Source: Prochlorococcus sp. AG-409-M05 (GTDB lineage Bacteria > Cyanobacteriota > Cyanobacteriia > PCC-6307 > Cyanobiaceae). From it: DNA of 64,000 nucleotides. This document shows positions 11,231-19,879 of the stretch, piece after piece. Position numbers and translations under genes: made by a program. Position 1 is the stretch's first letter; every line of letters begins with the position of its first letter. The notes beneath the pieces were generated by a model that saw only the letters and a list, made by a program, of their open reading frames with translations, searched no databases and had not been told where the DNA came from. Where the stretch lies: NCBI GenBank assembly GCA_003215435.1, contig QCKJ01000005.1:1-64000 (forward strand), read 5' to 3'.

Positions 11231-11685
11231 CTTTTTTATTAAATGATTTTGTCAATATTAGCTAGATCTTCTAGATCATCAACTAAAAGCTCGATTTTGC
11301 AATAAATGGCCTGCTTACCGGGTACAGGCATGGAAAATTTGAGAGCGCTTAACCAAGCCAATCCCCTAATCAAAGAATTAGGTGTCCAAAGGGATTCAAA
11401 ACATTAGTTCCAATTGAGATCTCAGGGATGGCTTCGAGAAAAAACATGACAGATCCATATCAAAATATTTATAACCTGTGCCAAAGGATCATTTCTGCCT
11501 GTTATCAATTGGTATTAAACGAGACATCGTGAAAGGAAAGTTCACTATTTAAGTCAAATCTCTTCACTAGATCTCACTAAATCAAATTTGTTATAATGAA
11601 TATTTATAGTATTAAATGGCTAGCATGTTATAAAATTCTGTATTATTAATTTAGCTATCAGAATTGAAGCTCAAGGAGAATCAGA

Positions 11686-11820
11686 ATGAATGAAGAGCGT
11701 AAAGAAGAGTTTGATTATAATCCCCTTGAAGAAGCAGAAGAATATTTCATGGGTATAGACCCTTATGAAGAAGATTGTTCATATTTTCCTCTAAAAGAAT
11801 CAGAACCTCCACATTACTAA
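11686..11820 (+). CDS. small acidic hypothetical protein, 44 aa (not in ORF track)
   Basis: ATG..TAA reading MNEERKEEFDYNPLEEAEEYFMGIDPYEEDCSYFPLKESEPPHY; Shine-Dalgarno AAGGAGAA about 7 nt upstream. Confidence 0.55.
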   Translation: MNEERKEEFDYNPLEEAEEYFMGIDPYEEDCSYFPLKESEPPHY

Positions 11821-12210
11821 ATACGATTACTTCATATAGAAAGCACAAAATTTATTTTTAGAAATACTGTAATACGGACGTTATTAAATGTTCCAGAAGA
11901 AATTTCTCTGTAAAAAAATCAATTCTTTGACGAAATATCAAGGTCAATCTATAAGAATAGAAGTGCCTAGAAATAATTAGAAAGTAAGGTTCCTAATCTT
12001 TGCTATAAAAAGATCAACTTTAATCAGGATCAAAGCAGAAGTTATAATTTATAGATGAATTCGAAATACCATTTTCGGTAAGAAATCACATAATAGTCTT
12101 CTATAGAAACTTATTTACTGAAAGGATAGGTGATAAAGAGTCTTCTAAAATAGGTCTAATCGTCATTCAATAAAAATTTAGCTATAATGAGCGAATAATG
12201 TTTAGGAAAC

Positions 12211-12402
12211 ATGGTTGCAAAAAGGAAACAGCTAAATATTAACATCAGTCCTGAATTACTATTGAGGATAAAGAGAGAAGCAATTAAAAGCGGGAAAACG
12301 CTCACAACATATGTAATCGAAAAGCTTAAGAATTATCAATCCAACGATACAGTAGATTCCATAGCCATGCGAAAAGATTTGTCTCATAAGAATAAAGTAT
12401 AG
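12211..12402 (+). CDS. small ribbon-helix-helix (CopG/Arc-like) protein
   Basis: ORF 63 aa; KQLNINISPELLLRIKREAIKSGKTLTTYVIEKLKNY matches the RHH beta-alpha-alpha pattern; -10-like TATAAT at about 12183 and AGGA upstream. Confidence 0.65.
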   Translation: MVAKRKQLNINISPELLLRIKREAIKSGKTLTTYVIEKLKNYQSNDTVDSIAMRKDLSHKNKV

Positions 12403-12528
12403 AAGCTTTTAACTACTCGAATAAAAGCAAATTTAATTTTCTCTTCTTTCTGATTTAATAAAAATATGTAATATCTTATAAATTATATATTGATTAATAC
12501 CCTAGAGAATATACTCCGATGTGAAAGA

Positions 12529-12717
12529 TCAAAAACCTTTATTTTGACGCTCTTTAGTGTTATAGGACTTATTTCCTTTGCTTGACTTAGTTCGATTTAA
12601 TAAAGGTAGTATAAAGATAAAAATAAGCGCAAAAAGGAATATGGTCATAGACCATAAAACAATTGACGTAGTTGAATTTGCTGAATTCAGCTGAAGCGAG
12701 TTAGAGATTTCTTCCAT
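12529..12717 (-). CDS. small single-TM hypothetical protein
   Basis: ORF 62 aa; TM segment TTSIVLWSMTIFLFALIFIFILPLL followed by a basic tail. Confidence 0.5.
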   Translation of the reverse strand: MEEISNSLQLNSANSTTSIVLWSMTIFLFALIFIFILPLLNRTKSSKGNKSYNTKERQNKGF

Positions 12718-13222
12718 GGTTATATTTTATTGTTCTAAATGCATAAAAACAATAGCGAGATCTATTTATAATAATCATGGGATATATTGTTGGGAAATGC
12801 TATCTCCTTAATTATGAACAGAACAAAGCAGCAATTGTAAAAAGGAGAATATTTATCGAGGAATCGAGGAATGCTTATTGTCGTATATATAGGTTTTTTG
12901 AACAGTATAGTTATAAAATAAGATTATCTAACCAAGATTATTGCTTTATATAACTGGATTGATAGCTGAGTTCAAATCTTAGATTTGTTTAAAATTTCAG
13001 TCCTCATTGATTTATTAAATGCTTTAAATATTGATACTCCCTTAGATCAAAAATCAAAAGGCACGTAATAAAAAATAAGCATTTATTAATAGAGATCCAA
13101 ACAAACGCTCTCAAAAGCATATCAAGCCTTGACCTTCGTATACGAAAAAACTAAAACCCCTCATTTCAAAAACAGGTATTTATATCCATTACATACAAAT
13201 ATGGCATGACTATAAATAGAGA

Positions 13223-13297
13223 AGGAGTCAAAGCACGCTAGGTATCAAAACAAGTGCTCGACTCAAAGGGCGGGATCGAAATACCCCGCCCTTCTTT
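13223..13297 (+). ncRNA. candidate small RNA: two consecutive hairpins, the second an intrinsic terminator
   Basis: TATAAAT at 13211-13217; hairpin 1 GAGTC(AA)AGCAC/GTGCT(C)GACTC; hairpin 2 AAGGGCGGG/CCCGCCCTT followed by CTTT; no ORF spans it. Confidence 0.55.
13266..13297 (+). terminator. strong intrinsic terminator-like hairpin
   Basis: AAGGGCGGG-ATCGAAATAC-CCCGCCCTT (9-bp stem), then a short T-rich stretch (CTTTAT). Confidence 0.65.
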
Positions 13298-13962
13298 ATG
13301 GGAGCACTTAAATTTCCATAGCCCCCTGCTCAGTAGTATTTGCTAATAATTTAATTAGCCCATCGCCATTTTTTCTGTCACAACCTATAAAGTATAGGTC
13401 TGTCGGTCAGGTTAATTGTTGTCTGTAGTTAGGAATGAATAGTGCAAGCCGGGTGTTTAATTTGCACCATTGAGATTTTCAGAAAACCTACACCCATTAG
13501 ATATCTCACCAACAGCTAAAAGTCAGGTTTGAGAGATCTTACATTCATAATTTAAATTGACCCTATAGAGAGCATCTCAGACTCTAACTATGATGATGTC
13601 CTAGGGACTTCAGCGAAAAACAAGGTCAGGGAAGGGATCTTCGGTCGCTTTCTAAAAGTAGTGAAAATCACGAAACGATACCAACTACATCTTTTGTGAT
13701 GTTAAATATTAACGAAAAAATGAACGAGTTTGGTTCAATTTTGCAAAGAACTAAACTCATACATAGTCATGAGAGAACCCTGTCATACCAGTATTGTAGG
13801 GGAAATTAAATTATAGCCACTTTGCTTAATGAAAAAAGATCCTGAGCACGCAGCGTAGAACCCTTATGCCGCAGTGTTTTACGGATACTTAATTGTCTTC
13901 GCTCTTAAGCCAAATTGAGTGTAGTGTGCACAGGTGTTTTTTAGCCTTGCACTCTTAAAATT

Positions 13963-15054
13963 ATGCAGAGTTATGGAAATCCAAACCCCAATTATGGTTG
14001 GTGGGTTGGTAATTCTGTGGTCACCAGCAAGTCCGGCCGATTTATTGGCTCTCATGTTGCACATACAGGATTGATATGCTTCGCGGCTGGTGCAAGCACC
14101 CTTTGGGATCTAAGCCGGTTTGACGCATCGCTACCAATGGGGCACCAGGGTTTGGTTAGCATCCCCCATCTCGCCTCCATCGGCATTGGATTCGACGAAG
14201 CTGGTGTATGGACTGGAGTTGGTGTTGCCAACATAGCTATTTTTCACCTGATCTTCTCTATGGTTTATGCGAGTGCAGGGCTATTGCACTCACTTATCTT
14301 CAGCGAGGACACACAAAATAGTTCTGGACTTTTTGCACCTGATAGACCAGAACATCGTCAAGCGAAAAGATTCAAGCTTGAGTGGGACAACCCAGACAAC
14401 CAGACCTTTATTCTTGGTCATCATTTGGTCTTCTTGGGTGTAGCCAACATCTGGTTTGTTGAATGGGCACGAGTACATGGGATCTATGACCCTGCCATCG
14501 ATGCTATCCGTCAGGTTAATTACAACGTCGATCTAACACAGATTTGGAATCATCAATTCGATTTCCTAGCTATCGACAGCCTTGAGGATGTAATGGGTGG
14601 CCATGCTTTCTTGGCTTTCTTCCAAATCGGTGGTGGTGCTTTCCATATTGCTACTAAGCAAATTGGTGAGTACACAGAATTCAAAGGATCTAACGTTCTT
14701 TCAGCTGAAGCTATTCTCTCTTGGTCACTTGCAGGAATCGGTTGGATGGCAATTGTTGCAGCCTTCTGGTGTGCAACCAACACAACCGTTTATCCAGAGG
14801 CCTGGTACGGTGAAACCTTGTCACTTAAATTTGGGATCTCTCCTTATTGGGTAGATACTGTTCCATCTATTGATGGAGCCCCATTAGGTCATACAACACG
14901 TGCGTGGTTAACTAACGTTCACTACTATCTAGGTTTCTTCTTTATACAGGGACATTTATGGCATGCTGTACGTGCTCTTGGCTTCGACTTTAAGAGCATT
15001 GTTAATGCTGTACAGAACCTAGATTCAACAGCCGTCAACCAAAAGAGCTCTTAA
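13963..15054 (+). CDS. pcb: Pcb chlorophyll-binding light-harvesting antenna protein (CP43/IsiA-like)
   Basis: ORF 363 aa; MQSYGNPNPNYGWWVGNS start, multiple TM segments with His ligands, GHTTRAWLTNVHYYLGFFFIQGHLWHAVRALGFDF. Confidence 0.96.
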   Translation: MQSYGNPNPNYGWWVGNSVVTSKSGRFIGSHVAHTGLICFAAGASTLWDLSRFDASLPMGHQGLVSIPHLASIGIGFDEAGVWTGVGVANIAIFHLIFSMVYASAGLLHSLIFSEDTQNSSGLFAPDRPEHRQAKRFKLEWDNPDNQTFILGHHLVFLGVANIWFVEWARVHGIYDPAIDAIRQVNYNVDLTQIWNHQFDFLAIDSLEDVMGGHAFLAFFQIGGGAFHIATKQIGEYTEFKGSNVLSAEAILSWSLAGIGWMAIVAAFWCATNTTVYPEAWYGETLSLKFGISPYWVDTVPSIDGAPLGHTTRAWLTNVHYYLGFFFIQGHLWHAVRALGFDFKSIVNAVQNLDSTAVNQKSS

Positions 15055-15100
15055 GAAAAACTTTTTAAGCAAAAAAGGAAAGTTTTACTTCTAAATAAAA

Positions 15101-15128
15101 GCCTCGTTTTCCAACGAGGCTTTTTTTT
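15101..15128 (+). terminator. intrinsic terminator downstream of pcb
   Basis: GCCTCGTTTTCCAACGAGGC followed by TTTTTTTT. Confidence 0.9.
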
Positions 15129-15177
15129 GTATATTCAAAAAGTTTTATATAATCAGGTTAACTAAACTCCTGAGGGA

Positions 15178-16053
15178 TCAATAAGTAAAAACCAGCCAAA
15201 TACCTATTACAGCAAAAGAAGAGGCAAAAAGGCTGGAAATTTTGAAAACATCACCTTCTCGCAAAAACAATGCAAATAATGGAGAAAGACTTAGCAGAGT
15301 AATACCTATCCCTAATGAAAGGTTCTTAAATACAACTTGCTGAAGAGCAATACCAAGATTTGTTCCAATAAAAGTAGCTATAACAATTTTAATCCAATCG
15401 TATTTTTTAAATTCAGGAAGAAGAAGATGCTTCCTTTTACTCCAAAAAAGTATAATTAGGGTAAAGACCCCTCCTATTAAGCGAAATGTAGAACTCTCAA
15501 GCGGAGTAATCTCACTTGAGACAAGAACAAGTCTAGACAAGAAGGCTCCAAAAACACCACATAAAACTCCTAAAAAAGCAAATAGGAATCCGGTTTTTTG
15601 AGTTGAAAGATTTCTCCGTGCTAATTGGGCGGCATATGGGGGGCTCTGAAAAGCAATAATAATTAAAGAAGAACCAACCAATAATGCTCCAACAAAAACA
15701 CTAAGTGGGATATGTTTCCCCATCAAAGACACATCCGTAAGAAATGCAATTAAAGGAGCTAAGGATTCCACTGTCAAAGTTCTTCTCGTACCCAGCCGGC
15801 GAAGTGCTGCAATATAAAGACTGTCCCCAATAGCAATTCCGATAGCTCCACTTAACAGAAGAAATAAAACACCATTCAATTCAGTACCTAATGGGAAGCC
15901 AACAATAAAAGGGAGAAAAAAGAACAGAGCAATTGTGTTTTTCAGACAATTTATTTGCAAAGCCGATAAAGGGGTGGAAAGAGTGGACCAAAAGCTGCAA
16001 CTGATAGTCCAAAATGAAGAAGCCAGGAGAGCTGATAAAATCCCTATAAGCAT
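15178..16053 (-). CDS. EamA/DMT family transporter
   Basis: ORF 291 aa, about 10 TM segments, duplicated EamA-like architecture. Confidence 0.85.
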   Translation of the reverse strand: MLIGILSALLASSFWTISCSFWSTLSTPLSALQINCLKNTIALFFFLPFIVGFPLGTELNGVLFLLLSGAIGIAIGDSLYIAALRRLGTRRTLTVESLAPLIAFLTDVSLMGKHIPLSVFVGALLVGSSLIIIAFQSPPYAAQLARRNLSTQKTGFLFAFLGVLCGVFGAFLSRLVLVSSEITPLESSTFRLIGGVFTLIILFWSKRKHLLLPEFKKYDWIKIVIATFIGTNLGIALQQVVFKNLSLGIGITLLSLSPLFALFLREGDVFKISSLFASSFAVIGIWLVFTY

Positions 16054-16284
16054 TGATGTAAAAAGATTAAGTTCGTTTAAACCCCAAAAAGATAGCTAAT
16101 CCCCCCTTAGGAGAATATGTTTGTGCGTAATAGTAAAGGCAAGCTTATTTATAAATAAAAGTATATTGAGCTAAAAGTGTAATAAAAGAAAAGGGCTTGG
16201 AAAATCTATAAATGATACGTATCGAGATAAGAATTAGATAATGTAGATAAAAATCGTCTATTAATCTGAAGTTTATTAGAAGGG

Positions 16285-16386
16285 TTAGAGTGTTTTAAGG
16301 ACAGCGAATAATACAACGGAAACAATCACTGCCATAGCAGCTCTGCCATGGATCAACTCGGCTTTACATAGATTACTGAAGCTCAT
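16285..16386 (-). CDS. HLIP-like micro-ORF, 33 aa (not in ORF track)
   Basis: MSFSNLCKAELIHGRAAMAVIVSVVLFAVLKTL; E-L-I-H-G-R-A-A-M resembles the chlorophyll-binding ExxxGRxAM motif of Hli/Cab proteins followed by a hydrophobic helix. Confidence 0.5.
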   Translation of the reverse strand: MSFSNLCKAELIHGRAAMAVIVSVVLFAVLKTL

Positions 16387-16875
16387 AATGAAAAGCTTAG
16401 AGAATCAATTTATTTATAACGTAAATGAGAACAAAGTAAGTAGTGATAAATGCCCAAATTCATCTAGGTTGTTTTTGGAGTAATAAAATGGACTAACACA
16501 AGTAATCTGATTTTGGATTTGGAAGTGAATTTCTTCTATCCGAGTCGGATTGCCAAACATTGCGCCAAGATATAGAGCATAATTATGTTAAAAGCGTTTC
16601 TCTTACAAATGACATTCTGCTGTAAATATCATTCAGGCATATACCCTCTGAGAATGCAGGACTCTTTGATTGGCTTGTAAAAATATGGCTGGCAATCTAA
16701 AATAGATTTAAAAAGAATCTTAATATAAGTAAAACAGTTCATGTTTGCTTAAAGATAATCTAATAAAAGAATTTGCATCTACAATGTAGATGATATTTAT
16801 TAAATCTTGAATAGAACTATACTAAGACTTGATCTTTTAGATCTGTTATCATATATTCACTATTAGAGATTATCG

Positions 16876-17514
16876 ATGGATATATTTAACATTTGTCTTG
16901 GCATAGACAAAGCAAGTAATATCAGCCTCTATGAAATCTCAAATAATCTTGATCTTTATGCAGAAAAAAAAGGTTGTTTTCTACATACATCTATTTTCCA
17001 AGGTATAACTCATTCAAAAAGTGAGCTAATAAGTTGGGCAAAAAGTTCCGAAAGCCTATTCACAAAAATATCAACAGTAAACTTGATAAAGCTTTGGGAT
17101 CAGAAAGTCAAAAGAGCAGGAGATGTCTATCATGTTAATTATAATGTGGATCTTACTGCACTATGCTTAGAATACAAACAATCCATCTACATAAGACATG
17201 TGGCTACACTTATCTGTAATAATTTAAAGAAAAATGGACTAATAATTGGAATTAGAGAATATCCACCAGAAAAATTTGTTAACTCAAATATTAGTTATGC
17301 TTTAAATTATCAATATAGGGCGGGATTTGGTACTATAAGACCTCATACTACATTAGGGTTTTGCAAAGACTTTATGTTGTCTTCAAAGACTCTAAAATCT
17401 ATCTCATTGAAACTAAATGATTTATTCATAAAGCATTCGGGAATATATATCACAACTATGAATGAATATTGTATGACCCATTTATTAAATCGTGAGACGG
17501 TTGCAACTCTTTAG
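16876..17514 (+). CDS. hypothetical protein, possible divergent 2H phosphoesterase (LigT/2'-5' RNA ligase-like)
   Basis: ORF 212 aa; two HxS/Tx motifs, FLHTSI (H37) and PHTTLGF (H157), each in a predicted hydrophobic strand context. Confidence 0.55.
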   Translation: MDIFNICLGIDKASNISLYEISNNLDLYAEKKGCFLHTSIFQGITHSKSELISWAKSSESLFTKISTVNLIKLWDQKVKRAGDVYHVNYNVDLTALCLEYKQSIYIRHVATLICNNLKKNGLIIGIREYPPEKFVNSNISYALNYQYRAGFGTIRPHTTLGFCKDFMLSSKTLKSISLKLNDLFIKHSGIYITTMNEYCMTHLLNRETVATL

Positions 17515-17529
17515 AGGCTTGAGAGAAAT

Positions 17530-17661
17530 CTAGTCCTGGCTAACAGTCTTAACAAAGATAAAGAGTGAAAATACAAAAACAATAATTAGAAGAATACTAA
17601 TTGGGTCAGAGTTGAGTTGTGATAAAGCTACTCCGAAGAAATTAAGATAATGTATAAACAT
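17530..17661 (-). CDS. small single-TM hypothetical protein, 43 aa (not in ORF track)
   Basis: MFIHYLNFFGVALSQLNSDPISILLIIVFVFSLFIFVKTVSQD*. Confidence 0.4.
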   Translation of the reverse strand: MFIHYLNFFGVALSQLNSDPISILLIIVFVFSLFIFVKTVSQD

Positions 17662-17823
17662 AATCAGTTAAATGCCTTTAAGATCTTAATTGCAAGGTGA
17701 CAACATTAAAATATTTAGTTCTTAAAATGTATAAATATTAACGGTTAAGTTGAAAACTTATTACGTTAGCACAAGCAAGGTGACGGTAGAAAAGATTATT
17801 AAGCAAGCCTATATTAGAAATGC

Positions 17824-18036
17824 TTAATCTCCTCCTCCATTACAGCTCCATACTTTACTTGGCACACCTGCTTTATTTTTGCCGTCAATTCTAAAGGTCC
17901 TTTCGATACAATCATTCTGCGATCTAGCCCATCTAGCTATTGGTAAGAGCGAGACAGCAACAACAACTAGACTAATTGTGCTAATACCTGCAAGTACTGG
18001 GTAAGCATGAGCCCTGATCATTTCTCTAGGATTCAT
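17824..18036 (-). CDS. small membrane hypothetical protein
   Basis: ORF 70 aa; TM segment VLAGISTISLVVVAVSLLPIARW and Cys-containing C-terminal domain. Confidence 0.6.
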   Translation of the reverse strand: MNPREMIRAHAYPVLAGISTISLVVVAVSLLPIARWARSQNDCIERTFRIDGKNKAGVPSKVWSCNGGGD

Positions 18037-18201
18037 GGATGTAATTTAATGTTATTGAACTGAGTATATACTATATTGTCATTAAAGATCTAACATGATA
18101 TTAACACATGTAGACCTAGCTATTGATAACAACTAGAGAGTACTGTTATTCTAATAAATTTCTCAATAGATTTATCTTGAAAAAGAAGCGATAGGTTAAG
18201 A

Positions 18202-18414
18202 CTAAAAGATGCCAGGGATAATATTTCCAGTGGTGGCATATGCACCTATTGCTGCAACAAAACCAATCATTGCCCATCTTCCATTCTGAAGTTCGCTGGA
18301 TTTAGCAGCGTCAAGAGGTGCTTGGGGGTCAATATAAGTGCGAGGTTCATTTGCAAACATATTCTGGCGCCCACCAGATTCATTAATAACTGCGGAGTCT
18401 GAGGAAGAAGTCAT
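18202..18414 (-). CDS. hli: high-light inducible protein (HLIP/SCP)
   Basis: ORF 70 aa; ELQNGRWAMIGFVAAIGAYATTGNIIPGIF. Confidence 0.92.
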   Translation of the reverse strand: MTSSSDSAVINESGGRQNMFANEPRTYIDPQAPLDAAKSSELQNGRWAMIGFVAAIGAYATTGNIIPGIF

Positions 18415-18491
18415 TGTGAAAATGTAGAAGTTTCAAGTCCGAATAATGGGTCAGGTTGGCAAATCAGTGTAGAAAAGTAGTTGCAAATTAA

Positions 18492-18728
18492 TTAACTTGA
18501 CAAATAAATTTCCTGCATACACACGTAGTGCGAGCAGTATTTAATACCAACCGGAAATTTCGGCAAGAGCGAAATTAAAGGAGTAGCCTTAGCTTCAAAT
18601 ACCTTAACACATAAGATTAAGAACTGTAAACCAAGTGATAGGTAGCTAGTCTTGTATTGAGTAGCTTGTTCTGACTTAACCACTTTTGCAGTTTGACATT
18701 GAGTGTTTTGATAAGTTTTAAGAGACAA
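18492..18728 (-). CDS. questionable small hypothetical protein
   Basis: ORF 78 aa in otherwise unassigned DNA; weak support. Confidence 0.25.
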   Translation of the reverse strand: MSLKTYQNTQCQTAKVVKSEQATQYKTSYLSLGLQFLILCVKVFEAKATPLISLLPKFPVGIKYCSHYVCMQEIYLSS

Positions 18729-19082
18729 GAGTTTCGTTTAGAAATTAGAGCCAAAGACGGTTGTCGAGATTTTCTCCAAAAAAAATTTCTAAGAATTCTA
18801 ATTAAAAATCATATGATATAAAAAATATATATTTAATTGAAGTTAATCTCTCAATATAAGAGCACATAAAAAAATATGTTATGGATATTATATGTGGTCT
18901 TATCTATACTAATTAATATCAACTATCCTTTTCGAAGAATGGTTTGAATATTTTGATTTTTCTGGTCCGGCTAAAATTATTGGAACCAAGCCCATATCAT
19001 CCATAAAGGAATCTTGGTAATTTAGCAATCCTCTTTTCAGTATTCCAAGGAAGAGTAATCGTAGCATTTACTTTATGTATCT

Positions 19083-19208
19083 ATGATCATCAAAGCAGTT
19101 CCAACGCAACAACGCGATAAGCGTGATTACTTAATTTCGTCAGGGCTGTACCATTCAGATGAGGGTGTTTCAGCTGATTTGCCATCGTTTTGTTCACCTG
19201 GCTTATAG
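19083..19208 (+). CDS. small hypothetical protein, 41 aa (not in ORF track)
   Basis: MIIKAVPTQQRDKRDYLISSGLYHSDEGVSADLPSFCSPGL*; protein-like composition in a non-coding gap. Confidence 0.35.
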   Translation: MIIKAVPTQQRDKRDYLISSGLYHSDEGVSADLPSFCSPGL

Positions 19209-19604
19209 CTTATGGCTTATAGCCAGATAAAATTGAGATAACTATGGTGAAGTAGTAGTTATTCATGCGAACTCTTCAGAAAGAGTTCCTAGATCTATTC
19301 AGGGAGAATTTATTCTAACTGAGAATTTTAATTCTTGTCTCTAAGGTTAAAGGTGTGCTTATCTATGTCCTTAATCTTACTACCTTCAATCCAAGATGAG
19401 AAAAGGAGTAAAACTCTTCCAAAAATGGGGACCCATAACTCCTCATACATTGTTTTGAGGGGGTTACTTCTGGTATCAGCTAGAGGATTCTTCATTCTGC
19501 GAAGCTACCTGAACAAAGGAATATTTAATGATTCTATAGGGTTATAGACTCTTAATAAACACCTCTTTAAGCGGACATCAAGCTATTTATAGTGTAACCA
19601 GCTA

Positions 19605-19772
19605 ATGAAAATGGAATTACCTGCAGACGCCCCAAGTCAAGTCTTATATATCCTCAGGGGATGTAAGCCATTTATTGAAGCCCTTGGCTATTTATTTGCC
19701 ATAGCAATAATTGCCAGGTGGAGATTTCCCGAATCAACAAAAGCTCTAATAAACAAACTGAAGAAGTCCTAA
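19605..19772 (+). CDS. small hypothetical protein, 55 aa (not in ORF track)
   Basis: MKMELPADAPSQVLYILRGCKPFIEALGYLFAIAIIARWRFPESTKALINKLKKS*; amphipathic/TM segment with basic C-terminus. Confidence 0.4.
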   Translation: MKMELPADAPSQVLYILRGCKPFIEALGYLFAIAIIARWRFPESTKALINKLKKS

Positions 19773-19879
19773 TTCCAGAAATAGCTTTTCTACCTATTGG
19801 TTTAATCTTTGATATTCTTCTGAAGAGCCTAATATTTACTTTTATTAATTCAGCATAGTAGAATCCAGGTTTATTAATT

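Noticed and set aside
11428-11532. 34-codon ORF MASRKNMTDPYQNIYNLCQRIISACYQLVLNETS
   Set aside because: Start codon and weak upstream AGGG exist, but too short and no recognisable features; not enough support to call
11888-11980. 30-codon ORF MFQKKFLCKKINSLTKYQGQSIRIEVPRNN
   Set aside because: Short, Lys-rich translation expected from AT-rich intergenic DNA; no RBS
12205-12230. Two GGAAACA motifs near the RHH gene start, reminiscent of Yfr2-family sRNAs
   Set aside because: They lie across the RHH start codon and coding region, with no Yfr2-like hairpin pair or terminator; probably coincidental
13879-14064. Minus-strand ORF across the pcb start
   Set aside because: Overlaps pcb start antisense; no independent support
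19335-19547. ORF 70 aa on plus strand
   Set aside because: Non-ATG start and unconvincing composition; no support beyond being open
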